The translations under genes were made by a program, and so were the position numbers. Positions 50,924 through 63,935 of a stretch of 64,000 bases of DNA are shown here, in pieces (the first letter of the stretch is position 1; every line of letters begins with the position of its first letter). Below the pieces are notes generated by a model. It had not been told where the DNA came from and did no database searches. It worked only from the letters and a program-made list of their open reading frames with translations. The DNA is from Ecdyonurus torrentis (taxonomy: Eukaryota; Arthropoda; Insecta; Ephemeroptera; Heptageniidae), in NCBI GenBank assembly GCA_949318235.1, contig OX439129.1:6631116-6695115 (forward strand), in the 5' to 3' direction.

Positions 50924-51566
50924 CCTCTATGCTTTGCACCTGACGATTAGAATGTCTTCAAGAAACTATGGTCACCTTACAGGTGTAAAACAACATTTCA
51001 AAAAGTATAATAATAACGGTATCAACTTATGTAAGCGTATATGCTAATTCGTTACTGTCAAAATAGATATCACAATTGTTATTCATCTTGAAATTGAAGT
51101 TGAGTATAATATACAGAAGAACATTTAAATTTTACATTACTATACGATATAAAAAACTGTCTATATTTACTAAATATTAGATACAGCAACTAGACTTTAC
51201 TTATTATGTCAGATAATATGTTTTATTTTTTTGCAGTAAATAAATTGCGTCGCTATATAAAATTCCATTGGGAAATGAGAATGTTTTATCAGTGATATAA
51301 GAAAAGAAAACATTGGCTGACTGTATGTTTCATTTTTCATGTGTTTTTCTTTATACTTTCGTTGAATTCTTTTGTATTTTTTTTGTGTGTGCTCTTCTCT
51401 AGAATAATGTGATTAAACTCATAGGGGTGATTTTTTTTGTCTTGTTATTATACTTTCCGCTCACGTTTGGTACGTAGGGAACTACAACTTAGGGGATGTT
51501 ACACTGTACACTGGAAAAATATTAGTGAATGAAGCGAGGAAACATATGCATACTCGCAAAAACAAC

Positions 51567-51570
<4 letters not shown>

Positions 51571-51607
<37 letters not shown>
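51571..51607. repeat. (GA)n microsatellite
   Basis: About 18 GA units. Confidence 0.92.
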
Positions 51608-51611
<4 letters not shown>

Positions 51612-52133
51612 ACAACCAGATGCAACCCTTTCTCTCAAACAATTTTTACCAATTGCACAGGTGATAAATGTAATATTGAAGTTAATACGAGTTAAATTTT
51701 ATTCCTAGAATTTAATTAAAATATGAGAAAAGAGGCTATGTGCTTCTGCTTAAAATAACCTCTAATCTAGTTTTAGCCAAGATGCAGGATTTCTTTTATT
51801 ATTATATTTCTATTATAAAATATAAAGAAGCTAGCAAAAAAAATAGTTAATATATGAATAATTTCAATCAATTAAAGCTATGTGTTTTAATAAATATTGA
51901 GACGATTTTACGCGTTGAGAAAATTAATGTCTTGCGTCGTTTTGAAATTTTTCATTTCCGCTTTTCCAAGCGTTTTATAACGGGAATTTTTTTTTTATCG
52001 GTTGTTGTGAAAAATTACTTGAACCGCACAAATTAGTTACCGCCGTGCATTATTTATTTAGTTACATGAGTATAGCTCAATGAACTGCAAATATTTTTTA
52101 AATTTACTTACTTTCCTTGCCACTTTGTGTATT

Positions 52134-53220
52134 ATTTCTCCGTGTAGTCGTTGATGATATTAGATACATAATATGTTTTTATCTCTCCGTGTACATATAG
52201 TTGATGCTATTAGGTACATAATATGTTTTTATCTCTCCGTGTACATATAGTTGATGCTATTAGGTACATAATATGTTTTTATCTCTCCGTGTACATATAG
52301 TTGATGCTATTAGATACATAATATGTTTTTATCTCTCCGTGTACATATAGTTGATGATATTAGATACATAATATGTTTTTATCTTTCCGTGTACATATAG
52401 TTGATGATATTAGATACATAATATGTTTTTATCTCTCCGTGTACATATAGTTGATGATATTAGGTACATAATATGTTTTTATCTCTCCGTGTACATATAG
52501 TTGATGATATTAGATACATAATATGTTTTTATCTTTCCGTGTACATATAGTTGATGCTATTAGATACATAATATGTTTTTATCTCTCCGTGTACATATAG
52601 TTGATGCTATTAGATACATAATATGTTTTTATCTTTCCGTGTACATATAGTTGATGCTATTAGGTACATAATATGTTTTTATCTCTCCGTGTACATATAG
52701 TTGATGCTATTAGATACATAATATGTTTTTATCTTTCCGTGTACATATAGTTGATGCTATTAGGTACATAATATGTTTTTATCTCTCCGTGTACATATAG
52801 TTGATGCTATTAGATACATAATATGTTTTTATCTTTCCGTGTACATATAGTTGATGCTATTAGATACATAATATGTTTTCATCTCTCCGTGTACATATAG
52901 TTGATGCTATTAGGTACATAATATGTTTTTATCTCTCCGTGTACATATAGTTGATGCTATTAGATACATAATATGTTTTTATCTTTCCGTGTACATATAG
53001 TTGATGCTATTAGATACATAATATGTTTTTATCTCTCCGTGTACATATAGTTGATGCTATTAGATACATAATATGTTTTTATCTCTCCGTGTACATATAG
53101 TTGATGATATTAGATACATAATATGTTTTTATCTTTCCGTGTACATATAGTTGATGCTATTAGGTACATAATATGTTTTTATCTCTCCGTGTACATATAG
53201 TTGATGATATTAGATACATA
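52134..53220. repeat. Minisatellite: 22 tandem copies of a 50-bp unit
   Basis: The unit reads atctctccgtgtacatatag, then ttgatgctattaggtacata, then atatgttttt. Three variable sites account for almost all differences: ctctcc/ctttcc, gatgct/gatgat, and taggta/tagata. The first unit is diverged (gtgtagtcg). One unit has a single C in the T run. Array edges are sharp: at 53220 it passes directly into tgctgcacag. Confidence 0.95.
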
Positions 53221-53553
53221 TGCTGCACAGCTAGACGTAAACAGTTTCTATTGTTAGAATGATTGGTGTAACTTCTTATTGCAATTTAAACTTACACATC
53301 TCAAATATTTATAACAAACACAAAAACATTGAAATATTTTTCAATAACAAAAGATGTGATGTTTATAAATTTATCGTGTGCAATTAAATTATATTCCTAA
53401 AATTATTGATTATATTGGGTATCGATATTCCTCCAACTTTCAATTATTACATGAAGTAAAATATAAATATATTTATGTTCGTTACAAAGCAGTATTCAAA
53501 ATAATAATTTCATTCTACAGATGCTACAATATTTTATTTGAAACAAATAATAG

Positions 53554-53558
<5 letters not shown>

Positions 53559-53608
<50 letters not shown>
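53559..53608. repeat. Poly-A tract, about 50 bases
   Basis: An uninterrupted A run. No retroelement body is recognised upstream, so it is not called a retrocopy tail. Confidence 0.88.
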
Positions 53609-53612
<4 letters not shown>

Positions 53613-54163
53613 ACCAAAACGAGACAGTGTTTTAATGCATACGAAAGGAAGAAGTTATGTAATTTACGCTGCATTAATGTCATAATGCAAATAAAATTAA
53701 TGTTTTGCAAATATTATTTATGATGTGTAGCATAATTATTTTGTAGTATAACATAAATTATGTTGCAATGAATAAATCATTCTCGTGTATTTACATATTT
53801 CTAATAAATTTAGATCTTAAATAGCATAATATATTGTTTTAAATGGGAATAATTATTTTATTGCACAAAGTTACAAAAAGAAAAAAATAGTTAATGCAAC
53901 TTTAAAAACGTTATAGCATAATTATTTATAATGTTTTAGCAAAACATAATTAGATAAAACAAATATCTAAAAACACATCATGAGTATGAGATTTTTTTCA
54001 ATAGTTTTCCTCATTCTCTCTTAAAGTTAAGAAAACTATTTGTTTTAGTTTGGTCTAGTTGAAACTATTTGAAGCTAGATAATAAGTTGTAAAGTTGGTA
54101 TAGAAAGACACATTATTTTTCGTATATTGCACAAAGTGGATAATACTAGCCACAAATCATAAA

Positions 54164-54164
54164 T

Positions 54165-54208
<44 letters not shown>
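54164..54208. repeat. (GA)n microsatellite
   Basis: GA units with one A interruption. Confidence 0.92.
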
Positions 54209-54654
54209 TAAAAAGGTCAGTAATAAGAAATGGCTGGTCAGCTGTTTTCAAGATGACTTACAATCACGCTCTAATTGTGAGGGGGTTCCCCAAGAGACGT
54301 AACTTGCGCCATGTCATTTCTGCTGACTACTTTACTTTGGTTCAAGTTTTGGGTGACCAACTTATTGCTACGACACTTTGAATAATAAACTAACTGCGAC
54401 TCACTCACTACCCACCCCTATATCACTTTACTTCGCAAACTATTATGCTTACTCAAGACTTTTAATGTTGCAACGATGTAGGACACTGGCAAAAATAATA
54501 ATATAAATGTTTCATCATGAGATTTACTTGCTTCTTTTGTTTTCAATTTTAATAGCAAATTTAATTTAAATTTCAAAAGCATTCACGTTTCTAACATGAA
54601 ATTGTTATTTAACCAAATATTGAATACCAAATTATGTAAATAAATGTAGTTCTG

Positions 54655-54960
54655 CCCGGGAGAGCATATAATTATGCAGTTCTTAAGTACTGCGGTTCCG
54701 TGACATAGGGTTCTTGGGTAAGGGTATTTAACAACCGATTCTCTTAACCAGTGCTCAAAAGGTGGTTCTTTAATGGCGGTACTTCAGAAACTTTTCCCGG
54801 AATCGAAAGCGGTTCTTAAATAGCGTTCCTTTAGAACCGTTTCCAGGAACCGGTTATCAAAAGGTGGTTCTTGAGTAACGATTCTCGAAATTGCTTATAA
54901 AAAATCTGTTTCTTAGCGATTTCAGAAACCTGAACCAGTTCTGGATTCTACTTTATATTG
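54655..54960. repeat. Internally repetitive ggttctt-rich element
   Basis: Many copies of ggttctt, gaaccg and aaccggtt. A block caaaaggtggttctt recurs about 100 bp apart (near 54757 and 54857). Ends are not clear. Confidence 0.55.
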
Positions 54961-55039
54961 CTTGCTATATCGTGAAGTTTATCACGAAACTTTTAAGAAA
55001 TTTATTTCTTGGCGTGCACAATGAAAGTCACACACACGA

Positions 55040-55165
55040 GTCAGCCACGACCTAAATGCACAGCCCAGCATTTGCCAATATAAACCGTGGAAACAAACGT
55101 CTATAGGCCCTAGGAAGGATGTTCAGTGCAATCACATCAAGCATGCAAAGTTTCCCCCCGAATAC
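55040..55165 (+). mobile_element. Diverged second copy of the SINE body
   Basis: Shared blocks in order with 38020-38120 on the + strand are gccacg.cct, gc.cagcatt.gcca, aaccgtggaaaca, aggatg, and ccccgaat. The tRNA-like head is not seen here. Confidence 0.5.
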
Positions 55166-55976
55166 TGCGGTATACTTCGTAATGGAATGCGTGTAAAAAC
55201 TTGTTATGCTCTAGATACGCGCTGTCGATACGCACTTTTAAATAAAATCTATAATTATCTCAAAAATATGACATTTTTTTATTAATAACTCCATTAATAA
55301 AACAAAAGAAAACTGCAACAAACTTTTTTATTCTCCTTTCTTCTGATTGAATTTAATTTGTCAAAAATATTCAATTGTTTTCTTTTAATAACTCAAAATA
55401 ATAATTAATTTTTCAAAGAGAAATTTTCAAATTCATTAATAACTTTAGACTTATACAATTAATGAAAAAAATTTAAAATTAATGTTTTGAAGGTTTATAA
55501 AATGACAAGTATAAATAAATTTAGTGAAAAGAAGTTTCCATAGTTAAAATTTATTTTTATATAATTAAAATTATTGATTGTTAAGAAAAGTCATTATTTA
55601 TTTTTATGTATTTGATTTTGTTTTCAACACTATAAAAACAAGAAGAAGAAGAAAAAAGTTGTTTTAAAATTATTATTATTTTAAATAAGTGTGGTGTGAA
55701 GGTACACAAAAACATATTTTTACTTACTTTATGCAATTGTGCGACATTAAAATTTACTCTCCACAAAAATATATGTGACTCTAGAGACAATTATGTTGTA
55801 TGAAAGTTATGCTGTACAGTATTGTTACTAATCACCTCTCATAAAGCTCGGTAGCAGTTTTTTATTTTAGAACAAAGTACAGTACAGTAATAAGTAATAG
55901 ACGTCCCCCGCACACGAATAAAATAAATTACGTAATTTATGCTACATTTATTTTACATACACCTAACAAAAAAAGC

Positions 55977-56014
<38 letters not shown>

Positions 56015-56779
56015 CATATACACAGAAATCCAACCAAGGCCTAGGCCTTATCGGTTGGTTCTAATCATTTATTACATTAAATTTTACATTATAAACTTTT
56101 ATATATATATATATATATTTTTTTGTGATACACAAATTTTGTGCTATAACTTTCGGCAAGTGTAAGTAGGAAATATGAATTATGCAAGGAAAACATAAAT
56201 ATGACAAATTTTTCAGTTACTTAGATATAACTCTTTAGTACAAACCAATAACTGAATTGAAAAACGTTTTAACAGTAACTTTTGTTAGTATAAACGTTAT
56301 TTCTTCAGTGGAAAATACTTAGCTTTTTAAAATTTTAAAAAACTTTGTGTAATATATAAAAAAAAAATAAAAAAAAAAAAGTGTTCATAAAAAGTCTAAA
56401 TAGTAACTTTTTAGCTATAGCTACGTTTCCCGTGTGTGGTACATAAAGAATTTTTTTTTTTTGGCTCCCTAAAAATAGCATATAAAGATACACTGTACAA
56501 AAATCATATTGTTTATGCTATTACAATACAGTACATCATAATTATTATCTAATAATGCACAAATCATGGTGTCACGATTACGTGTAACTGAAATTAGTTT
56601 AATTAATTAAATAAACAAGTGAACGTAGAAAATAAACATGAATAAAGGGAGTTATTAAGTTTTTTTTATGATATCATGGAAAAAAACTATTATATAGCTG
56701 ATAATCAATACAAAATACCTGATTATGGTTTCTTGAAGATACTGATTAGCAAAATAACAGCCTTCAGGTCCACGCGAGA

Positions 56780-56780
56780 G

Positions 56781-56845
<65 letters not shown>
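56780..56845. repeat. (GA)n microsatellite
   Basis: About 32 GA units. Confidence 0.94.
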
Positions 56846-56848
<3 letters not shown>

Positions 56849-57302
56849 TAAACATTCTTTTGTAAAAAGAAAGTCAGATAAAGTATCTTAATTATAAAAT
56901 AAAGTTTGAAAAGTTTAACATTAGTAGCCGGCAGGTGAGCCACGTATAATCAGTTTTATATACTTTGTAAAATGCCCCGAAATTACATTGCGTTATGGGG
57001 TTTTATATAATATGTTTATCAGAGAAAAGAACAGAGAATATCATAATAAGATATCTTACAATGTTATATACAAAGCTTAATACTATTTAGTATATTTAAC
57101 TGTATACATATCATATAGACATAGAAGGTAAAAAGAATCATATATACATAATTATGCATATATGATATATATATGATATGCTGTATACAAATCAAAACAA
57201 GATACGATAAGATGATTCGTATTTTTTATTGAATCGTCGATACTTTAATATATTATAATACTTAATACGTTTAAGAAACATCTACGGCTATTTCAAGGAT
57301 AT

Positions 57303-57605
57303 TACACGGAAAAAAAAAATACTTAAGGCAAGTATTAAATCCTGTAAATGCAATAGGTAGAATGTAATCTAGAACACAGGTATTATTATACTACAATAAT
57401 ACCTAATACAGGTGCTATATTATGCTATAATAAAGGTGTGAATCACTTAGATTAAATGGTATTTTAGTTTATAACTACCTGTTCCAAATTAAAGATATAA
57501 TTGCAAAATACAGCATGCATTTGTACCTGCCATATATATATACTATAATTATATAATATATATATAACAAATACTACCTATAGGTAGTATTTGTTCCCCA
57601 GTGTA
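57303..57605. mobile_element. TIR element with cactg-type ends
   Basis: Left tacacggaaaaaaaaaatact, right agtatttgttccccagtgta (inverse with a few mismatches). The interior is AT-rich, with a local palindrome atactacctataggtagtat near the right end. Confidence 0.5.
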
Positions 57606-58512
57606 CATGTTCTTGGCTACAGTATTACTACATAAGTTTACATAATTATAAGAAGTCACGTGATCAAAGAAGCCACATTTTTTGCTGCATATTTAAAAAA
57701 ACAAAATAAGAAATTGAACGTTTAAACTAAAATAAAACATTTGTTCAATGAATATAATATATTTTACCCAAAATTAAAAAATAACTGCATTTAGTGGAAT
57801 CCTATTTTTTTATTATATAAATTTAAATAATTAAATAATATTTAAATGTATTTAAATTCGCAAAATATATTGTAGTTGAAATAAAATAAGTAGTGTTTAA
57901 AAAGTTTGTATATTACACAATCTAAAGTAGCGTGGAGTGGATCTTCACTGTGCTCGCAGCAAAGTCAGCGGGGGGTGACAAATGAAAACGTAATTTGGTA
58001 CCGCGACAAAATTAAACTTGGAGCGTAAAATTTTTAATTAGAAATATATTAATATGAATAGCATCTTTTTCTTTACATTTAAATGTTATATTTTCAACAA
58101 ATAGTTGATTAAATTTTATATTAAATGATTTGTCATGCTATTTAAAGAAAATAAAATTTTAATTTATTTAAGAAATATGTAATGCATGAAAACTAATGTT
58201 CTATTTTTTTTTTCGTCAAGTGAGTACAGAAAATAATAAAGTCTAGGAGATAGTCTACGTCTAATATTTTACCTTCATTTTTTTATTAGAGAGAGAGAGA
58301 GAGGGAGATTTTATAAACTCTCAAACATTATTAATTTGCAATGCAAGTAACTGATTTATTTACAATCCTTGTTCAAGAATAGCAGTTCTTACGTAAACCA
58401 CTTTTTTTTTGTGCCCCGGAACACGAAAAATAGATGATCTCGTAATGTTTTTAAATAACATGGCGCTTTTATTTATTACTTTTTTATATTTTTTTGAGAA
58501 CACACGTAACGG

Positions 58513-58634
58513 TACAGCTCTGTACAAAAGTTTAAGAACGGGGCAGCTGTGACCGCTCCGTTTTCTCATAAAGATAGCATAGTATGCTTGCGGGTTGCCT
58601 ATGCAAATCATTCGGGAACGTTTGTCCAAAGCAT
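58513..58634 (-). mobile_element. Tc1-like MITE, copy 5
   Basis: It begins tacagctctgtacaaaagtt, has aacggggcag and gttttctcataaagata, and ends in a decayed TIR (cgtttgtccaaagc). Confidence 0.75.
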
Positions 58635-59087
58635 ATTACAGTATTACATTAATTCTAGGTAAACAAATCTAACTGTAAATATTACAGTAATTCAAGGTAA
58701 AGGTTTTTATAGCAATAAATTGTTGTCGTAAAGACACAATTCTGTAAAGTTCTTACTCAGCCAATGAAACGACTGAAAATTTGCATAACAACCAATCACA
58801 TTCTAAGTCACTTTTTTGTAATGTTAAACCTTGTTAATACATTAGCTTGGGAAAGTTCTAAGTAGATGTGATTTTATTGTACTCTAATTAAAGGTGAAAT
58901 CAATTAAAATAAATTGGAATGTAATTCTAGCTACATATATATAGAGTTAAATATTTCTGAGTTTGCTAAGTGGTGTTTTTTAATATTGCAATAAAATTTT
59001 AATATTTAGTTTAATTTTAATATGAAATAAAATTTGTAAGTTTAAGTCATAGTTTTAGGTTACTTGTATTCAATGTTTTTCACTTAC

Positions 59088-59427
59088 AGGTTGTATCTGG
59101 ATGGCTTTCGTATCTAAAAAAAAAAAAAAAAAAAAAAAAATCATTTGAAAGTTAATAGTAACAAAAATAAAATATGATAAAAGTCTGAAAATCAGTGAAC
59201 ATCAGATAAGAGAGAAAATAATCATTAAAATTAACATAGTGTCTCACGGGACTTGAACTTCAAAAAATCATAATTTAAAATCTAGCATGTAAAGGTGTAT
59301 ACCCAGATTTTTTACATTTTTGAACATACCTTATCCTAATGGATCACTGTGCAAAATTTCATACACATTATTTGCTTTGTTTACAACTTTTATGTTGAAC
59401 CCCGCAGTAGCTGATTTCCTGCCTTAA
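59088..59427 (+). mobile_element. Family F4 copy interrupted by poly-A
   Basis: gtatctggatggctttcg is followed by an A-run at about 59115-59140, then catttgaaagttaatag, gaacatcagataagagag and gctgatttcctgccttaa. Confidence 0.72.
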
Positions 59428-59526
59428 GTACTAAACTCTTCAAATATAAGTTGAAAATAGCAGTTGCTATTGTATAGTGGAATCAATTGCTCTTGACCTA
59501 TAATTATAAACTTTGCACAAGTTAAC

Positions 59527-59558
<32 letters not shown>

Positions 59559-59799
59559 CTGTTACAATAGTGCAACAACAGTATCATAAAGTTTAAACAC
59601 GAGTTTTCACAATAATATTTATATCAAACTTTATCATTGAATTGAGCGCACGGATGAAAAGTTATTTTTATTTCAAATAAAAAAATCTGTACATCAATAA
59701 ATAAAAAAATACAACAAACTGATATGGTAATGGCACTGGTTATCGTCAGGCAGCAATTATCGGCAGTTGTATTTTTTTTAACCCCCACTTTTAATGACA

Positions 59800-60180
59800 T
59801 TTTTGAAAAGAGCGTTAAAAAATTTTGAGGCGCTATTTTTTCTTAAAACGATTAGAGCACGGGAAGTATTTTTAATTAATTTTTGAAAATCGTCCTTAAA
59901 AAGACTCTGACGTCATCAATTGGGCATTTATTTTGGAAAGTATTGACCGTAGAAGGTTCAGTAGCCAGTTTTTTTGAAATCCTGAGAACGAGCTGATTTC
60001 ATTAAACTGGTTACTGAACCTCGAACGATTAGTATTTGCCGAGAAAAAAGTGGAATGATGACGTCAGAGTCTTTTTAGATTGATTTTCAAAAATTAATTA
60101 AAAATACTTCGCATGATCCAATCGTCCTAAGAAAAAATAGCGCCTCAAAATTTTTTAAAGCTCTTTCCAAAAATATCATA
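59800..60180. mobile_element. 380-bp fold-back element, related to FB2
   Basis: Arms meet near 59990: aaaattttgaggcgctattt / aaatagcgcctcaaaatttt, aaaagactctgacgtca / tgacgtcagagtcttttt, and ggttcagtagccagt / actggttactgaacc. TGACGTCA is at 59908 and 60059. The tatttttaattaatttttga block is shared with FB2. Confidence 0.82.
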
Positions 60181-60573
60181 AACTCAACAAAAAAAATTTT
60201 CAATTCACCTTCCTCCTTAGGGCTTTGAAATTTTAGCACAAAATATATTCTTAAAGAGCCCCTGGCCTCATAAACAAATTTGCTCTCAATGATAATTCAT
60301 GAGATAGGACTATTGTAAATTCACATATTTTGTGCCTTAACTCTTCAGTACTCAATTCAATTTCAAAGGGTTTTATTTTTAAAAAAAAAAAACAAATACA
60401 AAGATCATACATATTTAGAGTCAAATGCATATAAGCATCTTTTCACTCATCTCAACCCAAATAGTTTTATTGTAATTAGAAACTAGGTTACTTAAAATTA
60501 AAAAGAAAAAATAAAATATAAAGTAAAAGTTATATCATATGAGAGATAAAAGAAAAAAAAATCAGGTATAAAA

Positions 60574-61410
60574 TTAATTGTTTTTCATTTCCTCAATATG
60601 TTTGTTCCTTTTTGCTCTTACAATGTTAAGGAAGTTGCCGATATTATTAAGTGCAGTTGTGCAAGGTGCATCGATTATATTGTATGGCGTCAAATTACGG
60701 GGAAATCTGGCTTTTAATCTCTCATCATGCGTCTCTGTGCATTCTAAGAGAATGTGTTCTGCTGTCTCTCTTTTTTTACACAGGGGACATATAGCACGCC
60801 GTGTCCCTCCCTTATCTACCGCCATATGTTTATAAGTGATCCACCCCCCAAGACGGAACCAGAGTATACCACTTCTTGCATTTCTTGTACAGCTGCTCAT
60901 AAATGTCGGCAACTCCCACCCCTCCTCATGAATGAGAGTAAGGGATTTTTTTTCTTCACATGTTAATAATGTAGAATTATTAGCCTTGGATTTTACATTG
61001 TTTTTTACAGTGTTATAAATTTTGTTACAATTGATATCAATACTATTCCATGTAGATTCCATATCTAAACTATACATAACATTTTTAATTTTTTGTGCCC
61101 ATGGAATAATACGCCAAGTTACACCTTGAAATAATTGCTCTCTATAACAAATAGCAACAATGGGAGGGGCCAGATCTTTAGCACATCTTAACCAATAATT
61201 TAAAGATCTTAGCATTGCTTTTGATCTTATGTCTGTACTGCATGTTTGTTTTAAAATACCACAATGTGCCGCTGACCGTCCAATACCTAACATTTTTTTC
61301 CAGAACATAGATTGCACAGATACCAAATTTTCACGTTTATCCACCCCCCATATTTCAGCACCATACAAGGCAACAGGCTCAATTGTTGAATTATAAAATG
61401 TTTCACACAG
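60574..61410 (-). pseudogene. 5'-truncated non-LTR retrotransposon: reverse-transcriptase ORF C-terminal part
   Basis: An open frame of about 278 codons on the - strand runs from a stop at 61411-61413 down to a stop at 60574. It opens with FYNSTIEPVALYGAEIWG, the conserved block just after the polymerase domain of Jockey/I-like arthropod LINEs (...P.LLYG.E.WG). KMLGIGRSAAHCGI and later NYWLRC follow, both typical of the same region. Near the C-terminus is a Cys/His knuckle, CPLCKKRETAEHILLEC. The apparent start is a TTG codon, so the homology runs upstream of it. Beyond the stop at 61411 another frame continues with a plausible LINE-like stretch (LFDLTRKFAKY), which suggests a 1-nt frameshift or a rearranged break. 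No polymerase catalytic motif (YADD-like) is in the window, so the copy is dead. The surviving frame of more than 800 bp without stops implies a fairly recent insertion. It lies inside the TIR-bounded composite at 59723-62206. Confidence 0.8.
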
Positions 61411-61682
61411 TTATACTTTGCAAATTTACGAGTCAGATCAAAAAGTTTGAAGTTCTCTCTAAGAACAGAGGGAAAAATAGAGAAGGGGTGGCCATCTGAA
61501 ATGACCTTACAAAGGAAGAGAGACAGGCAACACGTGACTTAAAACCAATTTGCGACCGTGCCAGGCAGAATGGTAAACATGCAGTTATCAGACAAGGCAA
61601 ATTATATATAAATAATCGCCTTTGCTCCAGTGAAGAGTTATCTCAATTGTCAATTGTCTTCAGTACTCTTACAAACTATGAA

Positions 61683-61968
61683 TAAAACTTGTAAAGTAGG
61701 CAACCTGTGCTACGTTGACTGCTTATGTTTACTCAAAAAACGGAAAAGGAAGTGCCGGAAAAGGAAACCACGTGACGGTAAAAGTGGGAGGTGGCTCAGG
61801 CCTAGCTTGCTGCTGGCACCAGCTTTTCTCCCACTTTTATCGTCACGTGGTTTCCTTTTCCGGCACTTCCTTTTCCGCATTTTGAGTAAACATAAGCGGT
61901 CGTTTACTATTGTAGATCCGGAATTGATGACATCCTGAATTCCTAAAGTTGCCTACTTTACAGTTTTT
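61683..61968. mobile_element. Fold-back element, copy 2 of the hairpin, with an additional outer inverted repeat
   Basis: The core at 61721-61896 matches 36613-36798 (aaggaagtgccggaaaagg, ctcaggcctagcttgctgct). An outer pair, tgtaaagtaggcaac at about 61689-61703 and gttgcctactttaca at about 61949-61963, encloses it with unpaired spacers. Confidence 0.85.
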
Positions 61969-62206
61969 GAACCCCAGTTTGTGAGACTACAGAAGGCTTG
62001 AAGGATATAATATGTGTGTGAATAATACTCCCATCTCATGATTTTTACGTTTTTTAGTTAATTTTTTGACGCCAGGAGCCATTTAAGTAATAATTTTTGT
62101 GTAAAATTTTCAAAACTCTCAAATGAGTAAAAAGTATTATAAAAAGAGCAGCAAACAACTGCCGATAATTGTGACAAGCATGCTGATAACTAGTACAATT
62201 ACCATA

Positions 62207-63935
62207 CTAAAAATAGTTGAATAGACAATTATTATAAATATAAATTAAAATGTGTACTTAATATAAAAATCAAGTATTAAAATCCATGTAAAGTATAAAA
62301 CAACAATTTAATATTTTAAAACATATTGACAATACGAGTATTTGTTTAATTAAAAAATAATAATAATTGATATATACATGATATTGTATTGATCATAATA
62401 ATTATTATTGTTATTTTAAAATGTAACATTGAAGAGTATTTAATTTAAAACCCGTTTTAGCTCATTGAGTTCAGTATAATATAACAGTGATTAAAATTTG
62501 TCCCATTGTTTTACGATTTGCATCATCGAGTTTGTATGCTTGTCAATGTAAAAGCAATTAACCATGTTAGTATTACATGTATATATGTATATGTATGTAT
62601 ATATATATATATATATATATACATAGGGGTGGAGTATAGGGGTAGCAATAGGAGGTGGAAGGAGGTGCATAGGCTGTTGATTGATTAACTTCGTGTTTTT
62701 TGTGTGTGCTTTCCCCAGCATATTAGTTTACAAAAGATTGAGAGTTAATTGTTTTGATTTATAGCAAGATCAATCAAATTATTTTTAATTTGTTCATATA
62801 AATATATTTGCTTTTTAAAATTTTTCATCAGATTATTTTTCAATCAAATATTTTGTATGATTAAGAGTTTAGAATAAATAAAAATTAGAAGATATATCAC
62901 AGTAAATAAAAATATTGAAACGTGAATTGTTAATTTTAAAAACTGATTGAAAATAATATGTAGCATTTAATATACATTTTTTAATTATTATAATTAAAAG
63001 AAAGAAAGAAAAAAAAAGGGGGGGGGAAAGGGAAAATTGACGAAATGAATAATAAAACATTTTAATGTTTTAATCTACCATTTCAATTTAACCCGCTGGA
63101 ATTTTATTTTGAAATATTTTTAAATTTACGAGCTCTATTGTATATTCTTTGTAGATCACATTACGCATATATTTATTTCGGTAAAAAACAAACAAAAAAA
63201 AAATTAAAGTTTTAACTTTTTTTTTTTAAATCCAATTTCATTTAAAGTTAGATCTAATTTTCATTAATGTTGGTAAATACTTTTTTTTTTCTTTTTTTGT
63301 TATATCCTGTGAAGAGTCAAGATTTTTTTCATTGGGATAAAGATAATGCGTAAAGTCGAGAGAAAGAAACTAGACGAGGTGTCAGCACAATTCTGTGTGG
63401 TCAAAGAAGCTTTTTGGTCAAGCCACTGTGAGGGTCCTTTCTAATTTCACCCTCTCTCTCTCTCTCTCTCTCTACAATCAATAGGACGTCCTCCTGATTC
63501 TTTGCTCTCTAATTACCCCAGCTTGGCTAGCTTGTAATCTGGACACCACATAGCTGTGTTCGTGTTGTTGTAACCTTATATATCGAAAACCTACGTGCGG
63601 TACAACACGCTACAAAACTTCACCAATACTTCTCGTGTTTCATCATTATAAAGTAGATTGATTAGGATGACTGATATAAGAGATACATAACGATTTTTAT
63701 TATTGAAATTTGTATACATCAACCGTATGTTGAGTTTACATTTACGTTAACAGGTTCCTTCACGTATCAATAATTGTGTATATATGATACTATTTACAAT
63801 TTGTGTAGTCAATTAAATATTGTTCACAATCATTTATAAACGTAGTGGCTTGTTATTTGTTGTCATTATAATGTAATATGTCATTATAAATATGTCATAT
63901 TATATGTGTGATATCACTATAAACTACCTGTGTCT
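62207..63935. other. Stretch without recognisable genes
   Basis: It holds the AT tract near 62600, a short CT run at 63452-63473 and a somewhat GC-richer patch at 63360-63610 with no open frame or splice-flanked exon I could support. Confidence 0.5.
62577..62622. repeat. Interrupted (AT)n microsatellite
   Basis: AT/GTAT units, then a pure AT run at 62599-62620. Confidence 0.88.

Larger units (their letters stand above)
59723..62206. mobile_element. 2.5-kb composite bounded by about 50-bp inverted repeats
   Basis: The left arm (59723-59770) begins tatggtaatg and includes caattatcggcagttgt. The right arm (62155-62206) is the inverse, acaactgccgataattg to attaccata. Inside are the 59800-60180 palindrome, the LINE relic at 60574-61410 and the hairpin element at 61683-61968. 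It could be one non-autonomous DNA element that has collected others, or two separate inverted copies of one short repeat. Confidence 0.6.

Noticed and set aside
50520..50950. Slightly GC-richer segment examined as a possible Sidestep exon
   Set aside because: No Ig cysteine/tryptophan pattern between splice sites, and part of it is a decayed Tc1-like MITE.
52134..53220. 50-bp periodic array considered as a CRISPR array
   Set aside because: Units are contiguous with no unique spacers, and the context is eukaryotic.
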